From positions 1-6,466 of the forward strand of contig SDNM01000091.1 of assembly GCA_004524385.1 (NCBI GenBank): a DNA stretch of 6,466 nt, written 5' to 3'. A program made the position numbers and the translations under genes. This stretch comes from Promethearchaeota archaeon (lineage in GTDB: Archaea; Asgardarchaeota; Lokiarchaeia; Sigyniarchaeales; SOKP01). Shown here in pieces: positions 1 to 6,466 of this stretch (its first letter is position 1; each line of letters begins with the position of its first letter). Under the pieces are notes generated by a model, which saw nothing but the letters and a program-made list of their open reading frames with translations, was not told the DNA's origin and did not search any database.

Positions 1-578
1 CTACCTGCTGTATCGGCTATAATTATGTCATGTCCATCTGCTAACGCTTTTTTACTTTCTTTAACGGCGATTTTTAAAGCATTCTTTTCATTCGGATTCC
101 CATAACATTTTACAGGAATTTGCTTAGTTAATTGAACAAGTTGTTCGTAAGCTCCAGGGCGATAAGTGTCAGTCGTTAATGTAGCGACTTTATAACCTTT
201 GCTATTGTAAAATTTTGCCAATTTTCCAATCGTAGTGGTTTTACCTGAACCTTGAATTCCTACAAGTAAAATTACATTTTTTTTTCCCGGTTTTATCCTT
301 ATAGGAGCTTGTTTCCCTCCTAATACACGCACTAATTCATCGTGGATTAACGAAATAACGAAATCTTTTCTTTTTGCCTTCTGAAGTTTAGTATTCATTG
401 CCTCTTTTTTAATATTTTCAGTCATTTCAAACACTAATTCGACTTTTACATCCGCACTTAGAAGTGCTCGTTGTAAATCCTGAATTAGAGCATTAATGGC
501 ATCCTTATCTACTCTGGGAAGACGACGTAGCTTTCTAATCGCGTTATCTAAATTACGACCGAGATTTTCTAAAACCAT
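1..578 (-). CDS. srp54: Signal recognition particle 54 kDa GTPase SRP54, N-terminal part (cut by window edge)
   Basis: SRP54 binds signal peptides on nascent chains together with 7S RNA, and its GTPase domain docks with the receptor FtsY at the membrane. Reading the reverse complement from the ATG at 578-576 gives 192 codons open to the edge. Residues 1-90 form the helical N domain, with an ALLSADV-type helix at 38-44. The G domain follows: P-loop GIQGSGKT at 107-114, the SRP-family insertion motif DTYRPGAYEQL at 137-147 (usually DTYRPAA..QL), and the start of the G3 motif DTAG at 189-192. The rest of the G domain and the methionine-rich M domain lie outside the window. FtsY shares the NG architecture, but the short N-terminus without an acidic extension and the DTYRP motif favour SRP54. 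The gene is divergent from aIF5A. No Shine-Dalgarno site is seen; TTT directly precedes the ATG. Confidence 0.95.
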   Translation of the reverse strand, partial: MVLENLGRNLDNAIRKLRRLPRVDKDAINALIQDLQRALLSADVKVELVFEMTENIKKEAMNTKLQKAKRKDFVISLIHDELVRVLGGKQAPIRIKPGKKNVILLVGIQGSGKTTTIGKLAKFYNSKGYKVATLTTDTYRPGAYEQLVQLTKQIPVKCYGNPNEKNALKIAVKESKKALADGHDIIIADTAG

Positions 579-714
579 AAATCAAGTAATCTCTACTTTT
601 TTTTTACCTATTTTATTTAATATTCAAAACCTAATATTTTTTTTTTAATAAAAATATTAATAAATTAAAAAGAATGAAATGTCAAAAATAAAAATATTCA
701 TAAATTAACTAAGA
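579..714. promoter_or_regulatory. Divergent A/T-rich promoter region between srp54 and aIF5A
   Basis: These 136 bases are almost entirely A and T and separate two divergent start codons, so both promoters must lie here or within the genes. Candidate TATA elements exist on both strands, for example AAAAATAT near 690-697 for aIF5A, about 20-25 bases before its start. The low complexity makes an exact call unsafe. A T-run at 637-646 and a 10-bp inverted repeat (TAATATTTTT at 632-641, AAAAATATTA at 650-659) lie in the middle. The region also holds the 22-bp direct repeat listed separately. That this is the promoter region is inferred from gene orientation; individual boxes are not resolved. Confidence 0.5.
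647..708. repeat. Two-copy 22-bp direct repeat with 40-bp period upstream of aIF5A
   Basis: Copy 1 is at 647-668 and copy 2 at 687-708. They match at 21 of 22 positions; the single difference is A at 659 against C at 699. Allowing a one-base gap, similarity continues a little: copy 1 runs into AAAGAATG (669-676) and copy 2 into CTAAGATTG (709-717), so the aIF5A start codon in copy 2 lines up with an ATG in copy 1. That upstream ATG opens only a five-codon frame. The arrangement suggests a tandem duplication of about 40 bp of promoter or leader sequence, or a pair of regulator sites. The match is directly visible; the function is unknown. Confidence 0.6.
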
Positions 715-1155
715 TTGGTGTTTAAAATTAGCATACGTCGAACTGAAATTCAGAAGCTTAAGACTGGAAATTTTATCATGGTTGATGATGAACCTTGCGT
801 TATAAAAAGTACTGAACGTTCGAAAAGTGGCAAACATGGACATGCGAAAGTCCGGGTGTCTTGTATTGGAATGTTTGATAATAACAAGAGATCTTTAACT
901 TTTCCGAGTGGTCAAATGGTGGAGGTTCCAGAAATTATAAAGGGCAATGCCCAGATTAACTATATTGAGGACAAACTCATTAATGTCATGGATTTAGAAA
1001 GTTACGAGTCCGTGGATATAGATTGGCCTAAAGATGAAGATTTAATAAAAAAATTAAAAGAACTACAAGCCGATCCTAGTAAAATGTCGTCCTCACAAGT
1101 AGATTATTGGCAACTAGCTGGAAAAACGCTTATAAATAGGGTATTCACCACATAA
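715..1155 (+). CDS. eif5a: Translation factor aIF5A (hypusine-containing, EF-P/eIF5A family)
   Basis: aIF5A binds near the ribosomal E site and relieves stalling during elongation; the archaeal factor is modified to hypusine or deoxyhypusine on one lysine. The N-terminal SH3-like domain (about residues 8-75) contains the modification loop SKSGKHGHAK, in which the Lys at position 40, between Gly39 and His41, is the predicted modified residue. An OB-fold domain follows, with VMDLESYESVDI at 91-102. At 146 residues it is slightly longer than many archaeal homologues, with extra residues at both ends. No ATG is available at the N-terminus: the frame opens after a TAA at 706-708, and the choices are TTG at 715 or GTG at 718. 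The ATG at 778 would remove the first strand and is unlikely. No Shine-Dalgarno site is seen, so a leaderless or short-leader mRNA is possible. It is divergent from srp54. Confidence 0.95.
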   Translation: MVFKISIRRTEIQKLKTGNFIMVDDEPCVIKSTERSKSGKHGHAKVRVSCIGMFDNNKRSLTFPSGQMVEVPEIIKGNAQINYIEDKLINVMDLESYESVDIDWPKDEDLIKKLKELQADPSKMSSSQVDYWQLAGKTLINRVFTT

Positions 1156-1212
1156 ATATTTTCATATAAGTTAATTCAATCTTTCTTAATTAATTGTATT
1201 CTTAAAATCAGC

Positions 1213-1228
1213 TTTAAAAATTTATTAA
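1213..1228 (+). promoter_or_regulatory. Candidate TATA box for NAD kinase
   Basis: TTTAAAAA at 1213-1220, running into TTTATTAA to 1228, resembles the archaeal box A and lies 35-42 bases before the NAD kinase ATG at 1255. With the usual spacing of about 25 bases to the start site, transcription would begin around 1240-1248, giving a leader too short for a Shine-Dalgarno site, and none is present. An 8-bp inverted repeat (TCTTAATT at 1184-1191, AATTAAGA at 1233-1240) flanks it, but such repeats are expected by chance in this composition. The call rests on position and A/T sequence only. Confidence 0.35.
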
Positions 1229-1254
1229 TTCCAATTAAGAGATTTTGTGTTTTT

Positions 1255-2172
1255 ATGGAGAAAAAAGGGATTGCAATAGCTTGCCGAATGGATTCGGAAA
1301 GAGCAATTAAGTTAGCTAAAAGGATTTTTGAATTTCTAATCAAGAAGGGTGAAGTTGTTTACCCAGAAACTAGAATAGCACCAAAAATTCTTCCCCATAG
1401 TGGTAAAGATTTAAAAGAAATGAGTTCTAATGATATAAAGTTCTTAATTTCGATTGGAGGTGATGGAACTCTTCTCAGAGTAGCAAACGGTTTACCTCAA
1501 AACGATCCTTACGAGCCCCCTCCAATATTTGGGGTAAATATTGGATCTATAGGATTTTTAGACGAATCTAACGAAAGAGTTGTATTTAAAGATTTAATCC
1601 CATTATTAAATGGAGAATATAATATCGAAAAATGTTCTAAAATTACTCCCTATATAGTTAAAGAAAATGATGAAATTAAACTCAATAATGCGTTAAACGA
1701 GATACTAATTGTTTCCTCCAAACATTCAAAAGTTTTACAAGTGTCAGTAAGAGTTAATGGGGTTTTCCTCAATCGAAGCTATTTAGACGGAGTAATTATC
1801 TCGACTTCAACTGGATCCACAGCTTATAACCTAAGTGCTGGGGGTTCAATAATTACACCAAACACAGAAATTATGCAAATAACTCCCCTAAATAGTTTTG
1901 CTCGTTCTGGATTAAGACCTATGGTTCTTCCTATTGAATCAGAAATAGAGATTGAGCTTTTAAGACCCCGATTGAATGCTAAGATTGTGGTAGATGGTCA
2001 ACAAATAATAAAAAATATTCAGCCGAATTCATTAATAAGAATTCGGAAAGCAAATTCTGAGACACATCTTATCCGGTTATCCAAAAATCTATACGAGAAT
2101 TATTTTAAAAGAATAAGAAAAAAAATTATTGGTACTGTTCGAGTACCATTAGATGATAGTCCTGAGGAATAA
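1255..2172 (+). CDS. nadK: NAD kinase (ATP or polyphosphate:NAD+ 2'-phosphotransferase)
   Basis: This cytoplasmic enzyme phosphorylates NAD(H) at the adenosine 2'-hydroxyl to give NADP(H), the cell's only direct route to that cofactor. The N-terminal Rossmann-like half ends in the family signature GGDGT at residues 68-72, Asp70 being the expected catalytic residue, followed by FGVNIGSIGFL at 92-102. The C-terminal beta-rich half has the Asn148-Glu149 pair of the NE motif, the nucleotide-binding glycine-rich stretch DGVIISTSTGSTAYNLSAGG at 178-197, RPMVLP at 221-226, and DGQ at 247-249. The 305-residue length is normal to slightly long; the last 20 or so residues form a basic then acidic tail. 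The ATG at 1255 is preceded by a T-run and no Shine-Dalgarno site. It heads the plus-strand series toward nob1, fen and cdc48, with a 71-bp gap to nob1. The phosphate donor cannot be told from sequence. Confidence 0.95.
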   Translation: MEKKGIAIACRMDSERAIKLAKRIFEFLIKKGEVVYPETRIAPKILPHSGKDLKEMSSNDIKFLISIGGDGTLLRVANGLPQNDPYEPPPIFGVNIGSIGFLDESNERVVFKDLIPLLNGEYNIEKCSKITPYIVKENDEIKLNNALNEILIVSSKHSKVLQVSVRVNGVFLNRSYLDGVIISTSTGSTAYNLSAGGSIITPNTEIMQITPLNSFARSGLRPMVLPIESEIEIELLRPRLNAKIVVDGQQIIKNIQPNSLIRIRKANSETHLIRLSKNLYENYFKRIRKKIIGTVRVPLDDSPEE

Positions 2173-2243
2173 CCCCAAGATCTCTCTTATAGATAGCTAA
2201 TTCTTTCAACTTCTAATAAAACATTAAAAAATTGGTAATCAAA

Positions 2244-2792
2244 ATGAAAACTAAGAAGAATAATGAAATTTTAATTTTTGATACAAATATTTTTCTCACT
2301 GGTATAGATTTCAATTTAATGAATGGTTTAATCTATACCACGCCAAATATCATTAATGAAATTAAAATAGACAAATATATTAATAAAAATAGAAATATCT
2401 TAAATAAAATTCAAGCGGCAATTGATAGCAAGAAGTTGATTTTAAAAACACCTTCAAATAAATATATTGATGAAGTAGATAAAAAATCAGAATTAACGGG
2501 AGATTATAAAGCTTTATCAAACACAGATAAAGAATTAATCGCTTTAACTTTAGAGTTGAAAGAGACGGTAACCAATAATATAATGATTTATACTAACGAT
2601 TATTCAATGGAAAATTTATGTTCAGAATTAAACATTCCATTCTCTTCTTTATTTAAAAAAGGAATTAAATCAAAAATTCTCTGGGAAATTTATTGTCCCT
2701 ATTGTAACGAAATTTTTAAACCTGGAAATTTAAATAAAAACTGTGAAAAATGTGGATTAAAACTAAAGCGACGGCCAAAAAAAATAAAATAA
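2244..2792 (+). CDS. nob1: Nob1-like endoribonuclease (PIN domain plus zinc ribbon), 16S rRNA 3'-end maturation
   Basis: Nob1 cuts the precursor of small-subunit rRNA at the 3' (D) site late in 30S assembly. The 182-residue product has a PIN domain with the expected acidic residues: Asp13 in IFDTNIFL, Glu39 in NIINEIK, Asp95 in SNTDKELIAL and Asp119 in the Nob1-typical YTNDYSMENL (116-125). A zinc ribbon follows, with Cys151-x2-Cys154 and Cys167-x2-Cys170, then a basic tail (KRRPKKIK) that may contact RNA. The combination of PIN, the TNDYSMxNL motif and the ribbon separates it from VapC-type toxins, and no antitoxin gene is adjacent. I chose the ATG at 2244; a TTG at 2232 would add four residues not needed by the domain. 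GGTAATC at 2234-2240 is one base off GGTGATC of the Shine-Dalgarno complement but sits only three bases from the ATG. No clear promoter is seen in the 71-bp gap upstream. Confidence 0.92.
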   Translation: MKTKKNNEILIFDTNIFLTGIDFNLMNGLIYTTPNIINEIKIDKYINKNRNILNKIQAAIDSKKLILKTPSNKYIDEVDKKSELTGDYKALSNTDKELIALTLELKETVTNNIMIYTNDYSMENLCSELNIPFSSLFKKGIKSKILWEIYCPYCNEIFKPGNLNKNCEKCGLKLKRRPKKIK

Positions 2793-2806
2793 GGATATAG
2801 TGGAAA

Positions 2807-2814
2807 TTATATAT
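2807..2814 (+). promoter_or_regulatory. Candidate TATA box for FEN1
   Basis: TTATATAT at 2807-2814, preceded by the purine-rich TGGAAA (2801-2806) that could act as a BRE, lies in the 73-bp gap between nob1 and FEN1. It is about 52 bases before the FEN1 ATG, which would give a leader of roughly 25 bases. A 6-bp inverted repeat, GGATAT (2793-2798) and ATATCC (2819-2824), encloses it. If real, FEN1 can be transcribed independently of nob1. Sequence resemblance only. Confidence 0.35.
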
Positions 2815-2865
2815 GAGAATATCCAATTATAATTAGATAAAGACAAAGTGCAATGAGAAATTATA

Positions 2866-3906
<1,041 letters not shown>

Positions 3907-3922
3907 GAATTTCATTTATATT

Positions 3923-3941
3923 TTAAAAAGCAAAAATTTTT
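3923..3941 (+). terminator. Possible transcription-end element after FEN1 (shared with cdc48 3' end)
   Basis: The 19-base stretch TTAAAAAGCAAAAATTTTT starts 17 bases after the FEN1 stop. A version differing at two positions starts 16 bases after the cdc48 stop (6244-6262). It ends in a T-run, as archaeal terminators do, and AAAAA (3925-3929) can pair with TTTTT (3937-3941), though such a stem is very weak. The next promoter candidate begins just downstream. Termination function is inferred from position and the T-run. Confidence 0.35.
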
Positions 3942-3955
3942 ACAGAATTTAATTA

Positions 3956-3968
3956 TTTAATATATATA
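3956..3968 (+). promoter_or_regulatory. Candidate TATA box for cdc48
   Basis: TTTAATATATATA at 3956-3968 is the best TATA-like sequence in the window and lies 32-44 bases before the cdc48 ATG at 4000. The usual spacing places the transcription start near 3985-3995, leaving a leader of about 5-15 bases and no room for a Shine-Dalgarno site; none is present. An 8-bp perfect inverted repeat, AGAATTTA (3944-3951) and TAAATTCT (3974-3981), brackets the box; it could be an operator but can also occur by chance in this composition. Confidence 0.45.
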
Positions 3969-3999
3969 CCATATAAATTCTAATAATAATTGAATATTT

Positions 4000-6228
4000 A
4001 TGACTGAAGGAGATAAAGCCGATGATACCGATGTTTCGCACCCAAAATTTACACTCAGAGTGCAAAAGGCCAAGAAACGTGATATTGGAAGGAATATTAT
4101 TCGAATAGACCCTGAAACAATGGAAAAACTAGAGATTCAGACAGGGGATGTTATCGCGTTAAATGGCAAAAAAGAAAGTGCCGGTATTGCGTGGCCCAGT
4201 TATCCTCAAGATAATGGTTTGGGAATTGTTCGAATCGATTCTAGATTAAGGAAAAATACAGGTACTAGTATTGATGATTCTATTGAAATTAGGAAAGTAG
4301 ATGCTAAAGTTGCACAAAATATCGTAATCGCACCTGCCAGTGTTAAAATTAGAACAAATCCAAGGTTTGAATCTTTTGTAAAAAGAAAATTAAATAATTA
4401 TCCAGTTACGATTGATGATATTATTCTTATTTCAATAGGGATAAGTAGGGAAATAACTTTTAAAGTTATTAGCTTGAGACCAAAGGGAATATGTGTTATA
4501 AAACCTGAGTCGTCTTTACATATCAGCGAACATGTAACAGAAGACGAAGAAAGGGGTACTAACTATATTACATATGAAGACGTTGGCGGTTTAGATCGGG
4601 AGATACAAAGAGTGCGAGAAATGGTTGAATTGCCCTTACGTCATCCTTCTTTATTTAAGCGCTTAGGTATAGATCCTCCAAAAGGAGTATTATTAAGAGG
4701 ACCTCCGGGTTGTGGAAAAACTTTATTAGCTAGAGCAGTTGCTAATGAAAGTGAAGCTCATTTTATATCTATAAATGGACCAGAGATTATGAGTAAATTT
4801 TACGGAGAATCTGAAAAAAAACTGCGGAAACTCTTTATCGAAGCGGAAGAAAAAAGTCCTTCAATAATTTTTATTGACGAAATTGACGCTATTGCTCCTA
4901 AAAGAGAGACTGTTACAGGAGAAGTTGAGCGAAGAGTTGTAGCACAATTATTAGCTTTAATGGATGGATTACATAGTAGAGGAAAAACTATTGTTATAGG
5001 TGCTACGAATAGACCTAACAGCTTAGATGAAGCTTTACGCCGTCCTGGACGGTTCGATCGTGAAATTGAAATAAAAGTTCCTAATGAAAAAGGTCGTCGA
5101 GAAATCTTTCAAATACACACTAGAAATATGCCCCTGGATAAAAGATTTTCAATAAAAGATTACTCTCAAATAACCCATGGGTTTGTAGGGGCTGATATTT
5201 CAGCAGTATGCCGAGAGGCGGCTATGTCAGCTCTAAGAAGATATTTACCAAAAATAGACTTAGAATCAGAATATATTGATCCCGAATTGTTAGAGCAAAT
5301 TCAAGTAACTAAAAACGATTTTAACCAAGCGTTAAAGGAAGTAATGCCTTCTGGAATAAGAGAAGTATTTGTAGAGGTACCGAATGTAACATGGGAACAA
5401 ATAGGAGGATTAGATGATTTGAAACAATTATTAGTAGAAGCGGTAGATTGGCCTTTATCTCATCCAAAAATATTTAAGAGGATGGGTATTACTCCTCCAA
5501 AAGGAATTTTACTTTATGGACCTCCTGGATGCGGAAAAACTTTATTAGCAAGAGCGGTCGCAACGGAAAGTAAAGCAAATTTTATCTCTATTAAAGGGCC
5601 AGAATTATTGTCAAAATGGGTTGGAGAAAGTGAAAAAGCAATAAGAGAGGTTTTTAGAAAAGCTAAAATGGCAGCACCATGCATTATCTTTTTTGACGAA
5701 TTTGATTCTATTGCTCCTTCTCGAGGTCGACACACATCAGATTCGGGTGTGTCTGAAAAAGTTTTATCTCAATTTCTAACTGAATTAGACGGATTGGAAG
5801 TAAATAAAGATATTGTAGTTATAGCAGCATCAAATCGTCCCGATATTTTAGACCCTGCTCTGATTAGACCAGGAAGGATTGACCGAATTTTATTAGTTCC
5901 AGCCCCAAATGAGAGAGGAACGTTAGAAATCTTGAAAATCTTTACCAAGGATATGCCCTTAACAAGCAATTTAAAACTTAATAATCTAAATGAAATGGTT
6001 AAAGGTTTTTCTGGTGCCGATATAGAAACTTTTTGTCGTGAAGCTGCTATGATCGCTCTAAGAGAGAACATTCGAGCTCGAAAAATAAGTGAAGATCATT
6101 TTAGGGAGGCAAGAAAATTAGTAAATCCAAGCATTACTAAAGAAATAATTGATTGGTACACAAATTTCGGAGAACGATTAAAAAGACGGCAATTAGATGA
6201 TTCAAAAGAAGATAGATTATTTGTATAA
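4000..6228 (+). CDS. cdc48: Cdc48/VAT-type double AAA+ ATPase (p97/VCP homologue)
   Basis: This hexameric ATPase unfolds or extracts proteins and in archaea can feed the 20S proteasome. After a short acidic leader, the N-domain spans about 17-185: a double-psi barrel (FTLRVQKAKKRDIGRNIIRI at 17-36, then GD..AL) and a four-stranded part. D1 has Walker A GPPGCGKT at 234-241, Walker B IIFIDE with Asp293-Glu294, sensor-1 Asn337, and arginine fingers Arg351 and Arg354 in PGRFDR. D2 has Walker A at 507-514, Walker B Asp566-Glu567, sensor-1 Asn612, and Arg626 and Arg629 in PGRIDR. Pore loops are KFYG (266-269) in D1 and KWVG (539-542) in D2. Both rings therefore look ATPase-competent. The 742-residue length is standard. 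The chain ends RLFV, close to a HbYX proteasome-docking tail but with Phe for Tyr. The start at 4000 follows TTT with no Shine-Dalgarno site; the GAAGGAG at 4005-4011 lies inside the gene and serves no later in-frame start. Confidence 0.98.
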   Translation: MTEGDKADDTDVSHPKFTLRVQKAKKRDIGRNIIRIDPETMEKLEIQTGDVIALNGKKESAGIAWPSYPQDNGLGIVRIDSRLRKNTGTSIDDSIEIRKVDAKVAQNIVIAPASVKIRTNPRFESFVKRKLNNYPVTIDDIILISIGISREITFKVISLRPKGICVIKPESSLHISEHVTEDEERGTNYITYEDVGGLDREIQRVREMVELPLRHPSLFKRLGIDPPKGVLLRGPPGCGKTLLARAVANESEAHFISINGPEIMSKFYGESEKKLRKLFIEAEEKSPSIIFIDEIDAIAPKRETVTGEVERRVVAQLLALMDGLHSRGKTIVIGATNRPNSLDEALRRPGRFDREIEIKVPNEKGRREIFQIHTRNMPLDKRFSIKDYSQITHGFVGADISAVCREAAMSALRRYLPKIDLESEYIDPELLEQIQVTKNDFNQALKEVMPSGIREVFVEVPNVTWEQIGGLDDLKQLLVEAVDWPLSHPKIFKRMGITPPKGILLYGPPGCGKTLLARAVATESKANFISIKGPELLSKWVGESEKAIREVFRKAKMAAPCIIFFDEFDSIAPSRGRHTSDSGVSEKVLSQFLTELDGLEVNKDIVVIAASNRPDILDPALIRPGRIDRILLVPAPNERGTLEILKIFTKDMPLTSNLKLNNLNEMVKGFSGADIETFCREAAMIALRENIRARKISEDHFREARKLVNPSITKEIIDWYTNFGERLKRRQLDDSKEDRLFV

Positions 6229-6262
6229 AATTAAAAAATTTAATTAAAAAGCAATTATTTTT
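6229..6262 (+). terminator. Possible transcription-end region after cdc48
   Basis: Directly after the cdc48 stop, AATTAAA (6229-6235) and TTTAATT (6239-6245) form a 7-bp inverted repeat with a three-base loop, all A/T and therefore weak. It overlaps the 19-base element TTAAAAAGCAATTATTTTT (6244-6262), nearly the same as the one after FEN1, which ends in a T-run followed by AAATTTATTA. A terminator is plausible because archaeal termination relies on T-rich tracts, but the sequence alone does not prove it. The rest of the 190-bp gap to 6418 is A/T-rich and holds no gene I can support. Confidence 0.35.
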
Positions 6263-6412
6263 AAATTTATTACTTAAATCTATTCCTCAATTTCTTATAT
6301 TATCTAAATAGATCTAAAAATAAAACTTCTATGGTGAAATTTTATCGAATCATATCGTTGGAACCAAAAACCAATTTTGAATATAATTATTGAGTTACTT
6401 CTAAAAAATAAA

Positions 6413-6416
6413 GGAG
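6413..6416 (+). promoter_or_regulatory. Shine-Dalgarno-like GGAG before the last gene
   Basis: AAGGAGAG at 6411-6418 directly precedes the ATG at 6419. It is the only strong Shine-Dalgarno-like sequence next to a start in this window. The gap from GGAG to the ATG is only two bases, shorter than usual, while the gap to the next in-frame ATG at 6434 is 17 bases and too long. It supports a start at 6419, with some doubt from the tight spacing. Confidence 0.35.
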
Positions 6417-6418
6417 AG

Positions 6419-6466
6419 ATGTTAGATAAAAGAATGGAAGAATTACTTAAAAAAGAATTCCCATTC
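6419..6466 (+). CDS. Start of an unidentified protein (cut by window edge)
   Basis: Sixteen codons, MLDKRMEELLKKEFPF, run from the ATG at 6419 to the right edge without a stop. The sequence is charged and would form an amphipathic helix, but it is too short to assign a family. Support for a real gene is the GGAG just upstream and the position after a 190-bp gap on the same strand as cdc48. The frame is open back to the TGA at 6335-6337, so a TTG at 6377 is an alternative start. If the gene is transcribed separately from cdc48, its promoter lies in the A/T-rich stretch 6240-6410, where I cannot single out a box. Confidence 0.45.
   Translation, partial: MLDKRMEELLKKEFPF

Noticed and set aside
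632..659. 10-bp inverted repeat TAATATTTTT / AAAAATATTA as a hairpin or terminator
   Set aside because: It lies between divergent starts where no transcript should end, and T-runs facing A-runs give such pairs easily in this composition.
1184..1240. 8-bp inverted repeat TCTTAATT / AATTAAGA around the NAD kinase TATA candidate as an operator
   Set aside because: The half-sites are far apart and purely A/T apart from one base; repeats of this length are expected by chance.
2244..2792. Reading the PIN-domain gene as a VapC toxin
   Set aside because: It has a C-terminal zinc ribbon, the Nob1-typical TNDYSMENL motif, and no small antitoxin gene next to it.
2793..2824. GGATAT / ATATCC inverted repeat upstream of FEN1 as an operator
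   Set aside because: Only six bases per arm with a 20-base spacer; not distinguishable from chance.
4005..4011. GAAGGAG inside the start of cdc48 as a Shine-Dalgarno site for a later start
   Set aside because: No in-frame ATG follows at a usable distance (the next Met is residue 41), and a later start would cut the N-domain barrel.
5514..5735. 73-codon minus-strand frame inside cdc48
   Set aside because: It is antisense to the conserved D2 Walker A and B region; the coding signal belongs to cdc48.
5769..6071. 100-codon minus-strand frame inside cdc48
   Set aside because: It is antisense to the conserved end of D2, with no motif and no start signal of its own.
6331..6393. Small frame MVKFYRIISLEPKTNFEYNY in the gap after cdc48
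   Set aside because: Twenty codons, no Shine-Dalgarno site and no recognisable similarity; too short to separate from chance.

Overview
The window is a piece of an archaeal chromosome carrying ordinary housekeeping genes. The archaeal assignment rests on gene content: aIF5A with the hypusine-site loop, a PIN plus zinc-ribbon Nob1, a FEN1 nuclease with a C-terminal PCNA-binding box, a Cdc48/VAT double AAA+ ATPase with an N-domain, and SRP54. The DNA is strongly AT-rich and the proteins are rich in Lys, Ile, Asn and Glu. The overall feel is compatible with an AT-rich Asgard (Promethearchaeota/Lokiarchaeia-like) genome, but nothing in the window proves that lineage.

Layout: the 5' part of srp54 runs off the left edge on the minus strand (1-578). 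A 136-bp, almost pure A/T divergent promoter region separates it from aIF5A (715-1155, plus). Then follow, all on the plus strand, NAD kinase (1255-2172), Nob1 (2244-2792), FEN1 (2866-3906) and Cdc48 (4000-6228). A 190-bp gap leads to the first 16 codons of an unidentified gene (6419 to the right edge). Gaps between the plus-strand genes are 71-190 bp and several hold TATA-like boxes, so the genes are collinear but probably not one tightly coupled operon. No gene-free stretch exceeds 300 bp. No tRNA, rRNA, CRISPR array, insertion sequence or prophage gene is visible.

The genes cover protein targeting (SRP54), translation elongation (aIF5A), small-subunit rRNA 3'-end maturation (Nob1), Okazaki-fragment and flap processing (FEN1), NADP supply (NAD kinase), and protein unfolding (Cdc48). 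All are intact apart from the two cut by the window edges, with the catalytic residues I looked for in place.

I do not see a novel defence, mobile or metabolic system. The points worth a second look are mostly non-coding: a near-perfect 22-bp direct repeat with 40-bp spacing upstream of aIF5A, a shared 19-bp A/T element placed 16-17 bases after the stop codons of both FEN1 and Cdc48, and starts without Shine-Dalgarno sites but often preceded by TTT. Cdc48 also ends in Leu-Phe-Val where a HbYX proteasome-docking tail could be expected.
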